From Pseudomonadota bacterium (GTDB taxonomy: Bacteria; Pseudomonadota; Alphaproteobacteria; Azospirillales; Azospirillaceae), in the NCBI GenBank assembly GCA_023412175.1, contig JAEYOB010000358.1, positions 1-7,081 on the forward strand: DNA of 7,081 bases, given 5' to 3'. Below are positions 6,616 to 7,081 of this stretch, one piece after another. Position numbers and translations under genes: made by a program. The notes beneath the pieces were generated by a model, which saw only the letters and a list, made by a program, of their open reading frames with translations, was not told the origin of the DNA and ran no database searches. How positions within the stretch are numbered: position 1 is the stretch's first letter; the number at the start of each line of letters is the position of its first letter.

Positions 6616-7081
6616 ATGAAGCGCACCCTTCTTCTCGGCACGGCCACGGCGCTGATGCTCGGCGCCGGCGCCGTCATGGCGCAGTCGTCCACCGGCACCC
6701 CGTCGGCGCAGCCGGACGCCACCCGGCAGAACACGGACCTGCAGAAGCAGAACCCCGCCCTGGCGCCGGGTGCGGTCGGGGACAAGTCGGCGATGGGTGA
6801 CGCCGCCAGCCTGGAAAAGATGATGGGTAAGAACGTCTACGGCGCCGACGGCAACAAGATCGGCTCCATCGACGACATCATCCTCGACCCGCAGACCGGC
6901 AAGGCGCAGGTCGCGGTGATCGAGCGCGGCGGCCTGCTGGGCATCGGCGGCAAGAGCATCGGCATCGACTACACGCTGCTGGGCGTGGAAGGCGACCGCA
7001 TCGTCGCCAAGCAGGTGACCGAGGAACAGGCCAAGGCCATGCCGGAGTTCGAGTACAGCGACAACGCGGTCTCCTACAACC
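6616..7081 (+). CDS. Secreted PRC-barrel domain protein, 3' end outside window
   Basis: The frame is open for 155 codons to the window edge. Residues 1-22 are a Sec signal peptide: basic MKR, hydrophobic TLLLGTATALMLGAGAV, then a VMA-Q cleavage site, so the product should reach the periplasm or outer surface. Residues 23-62 are a low-complexity linker rich in Gln, Pro, Thr and Ala. A PRC-barrel fold follows at about 65-145: GKNVYGADGNKIGSIDDIIL, then DPQTGKAQVAVIERGGLLGIG and the GIDYTLL and GDRIVAKQVTEEQ strands. PRC-barrels are small all-beta domains found in RNA-processing factors, photosynthetic reaction centre H subunits and many alphaproteobacterial secreted stress proteins; this one fits the last group. 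GGGGAGAC at 6603-6610 precedes the ATG. High G/C third positions match the psp genes and suggest a resident gene. The specific role is unknown. Confidence 0.88.
   Translation, partial: MKRTLLLGTATALMLGAGAVMAQSSTGTPSAQPDATRQNTDLQKQNPALAPGAVGDKSAMGDAASLEKMMGKNVYGADGNKIGSIDDIILDPQTGKAQVAVIERGGLLGIGGKSIGIDYTLLGVEGDRIVAKQVTEEQAKAMPEFEYSDNAVSYN

Overview
The window is GC-rich DNA (strongly G/C at third codon positions) from a Gram-negative bacterium. The gene set and promoter types suggest an alphaproteobacterium, possibly of the Azospirillum/Rhodospirillales type. This assignment is inferred from style and content; no taxonomic marker gene is present.

Positions 1-2629 hold a phage-shock-protein (Psp) envelope-stress locus. 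A divergent pspF activator gene lies on the minus strand, is cut by the window edge, and carries an in-frame TAG at codon 120. The 772-924 gap contains a textbook sigma-54 promoter, an upstream dyad that fits a PspF activator site, and a plausible sigma-70-type pspF promoter overlapping that dyad. On the plus strand follow a 53-residue single-span membrane protein of unknown function, then pspA, pspB and pspC. Four consecutive stem-loops fill the pspA-pspB gap. Known Psp logic would be: PspA holds PspF inactive, PspB and PspC sense membrane stress and draw PspA away, and PspF then fires the sigma-54 promoter. Here the nonsense codon would break that circuit unless it is suppressed or is a sequence error.

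Positions 2630-3063 hold no large gene. They contain a 41-codon minus-strand reading frame with a strong ribosome binding site and one hydrophobic segment, plus two mutually exclusive hairpins.

Positions 3064-6480 form a two-gene unit with a 9-base gap. The first gene encodes a GT-B-like glycosyltransferase with more A/T-ending codons than its neighbours. The second encodes a 736-residue protein made of two tandem ATP-grasp-like halves, in which the second half appears to have lost catalytic residues. This looks like an accessory cassette of unknown product and is the most novel part of the window. The last ~45 residues of the ATP-grasp protein overlie what may be the remains of a minus-strand gene.

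Positions 6481-7081 hold a candidate general-stress (EcfG-type) promoter, a long bulged hairpin in the presumed leader, and the start of a secreted PRC-barrel protein gene that runs off the right edge.
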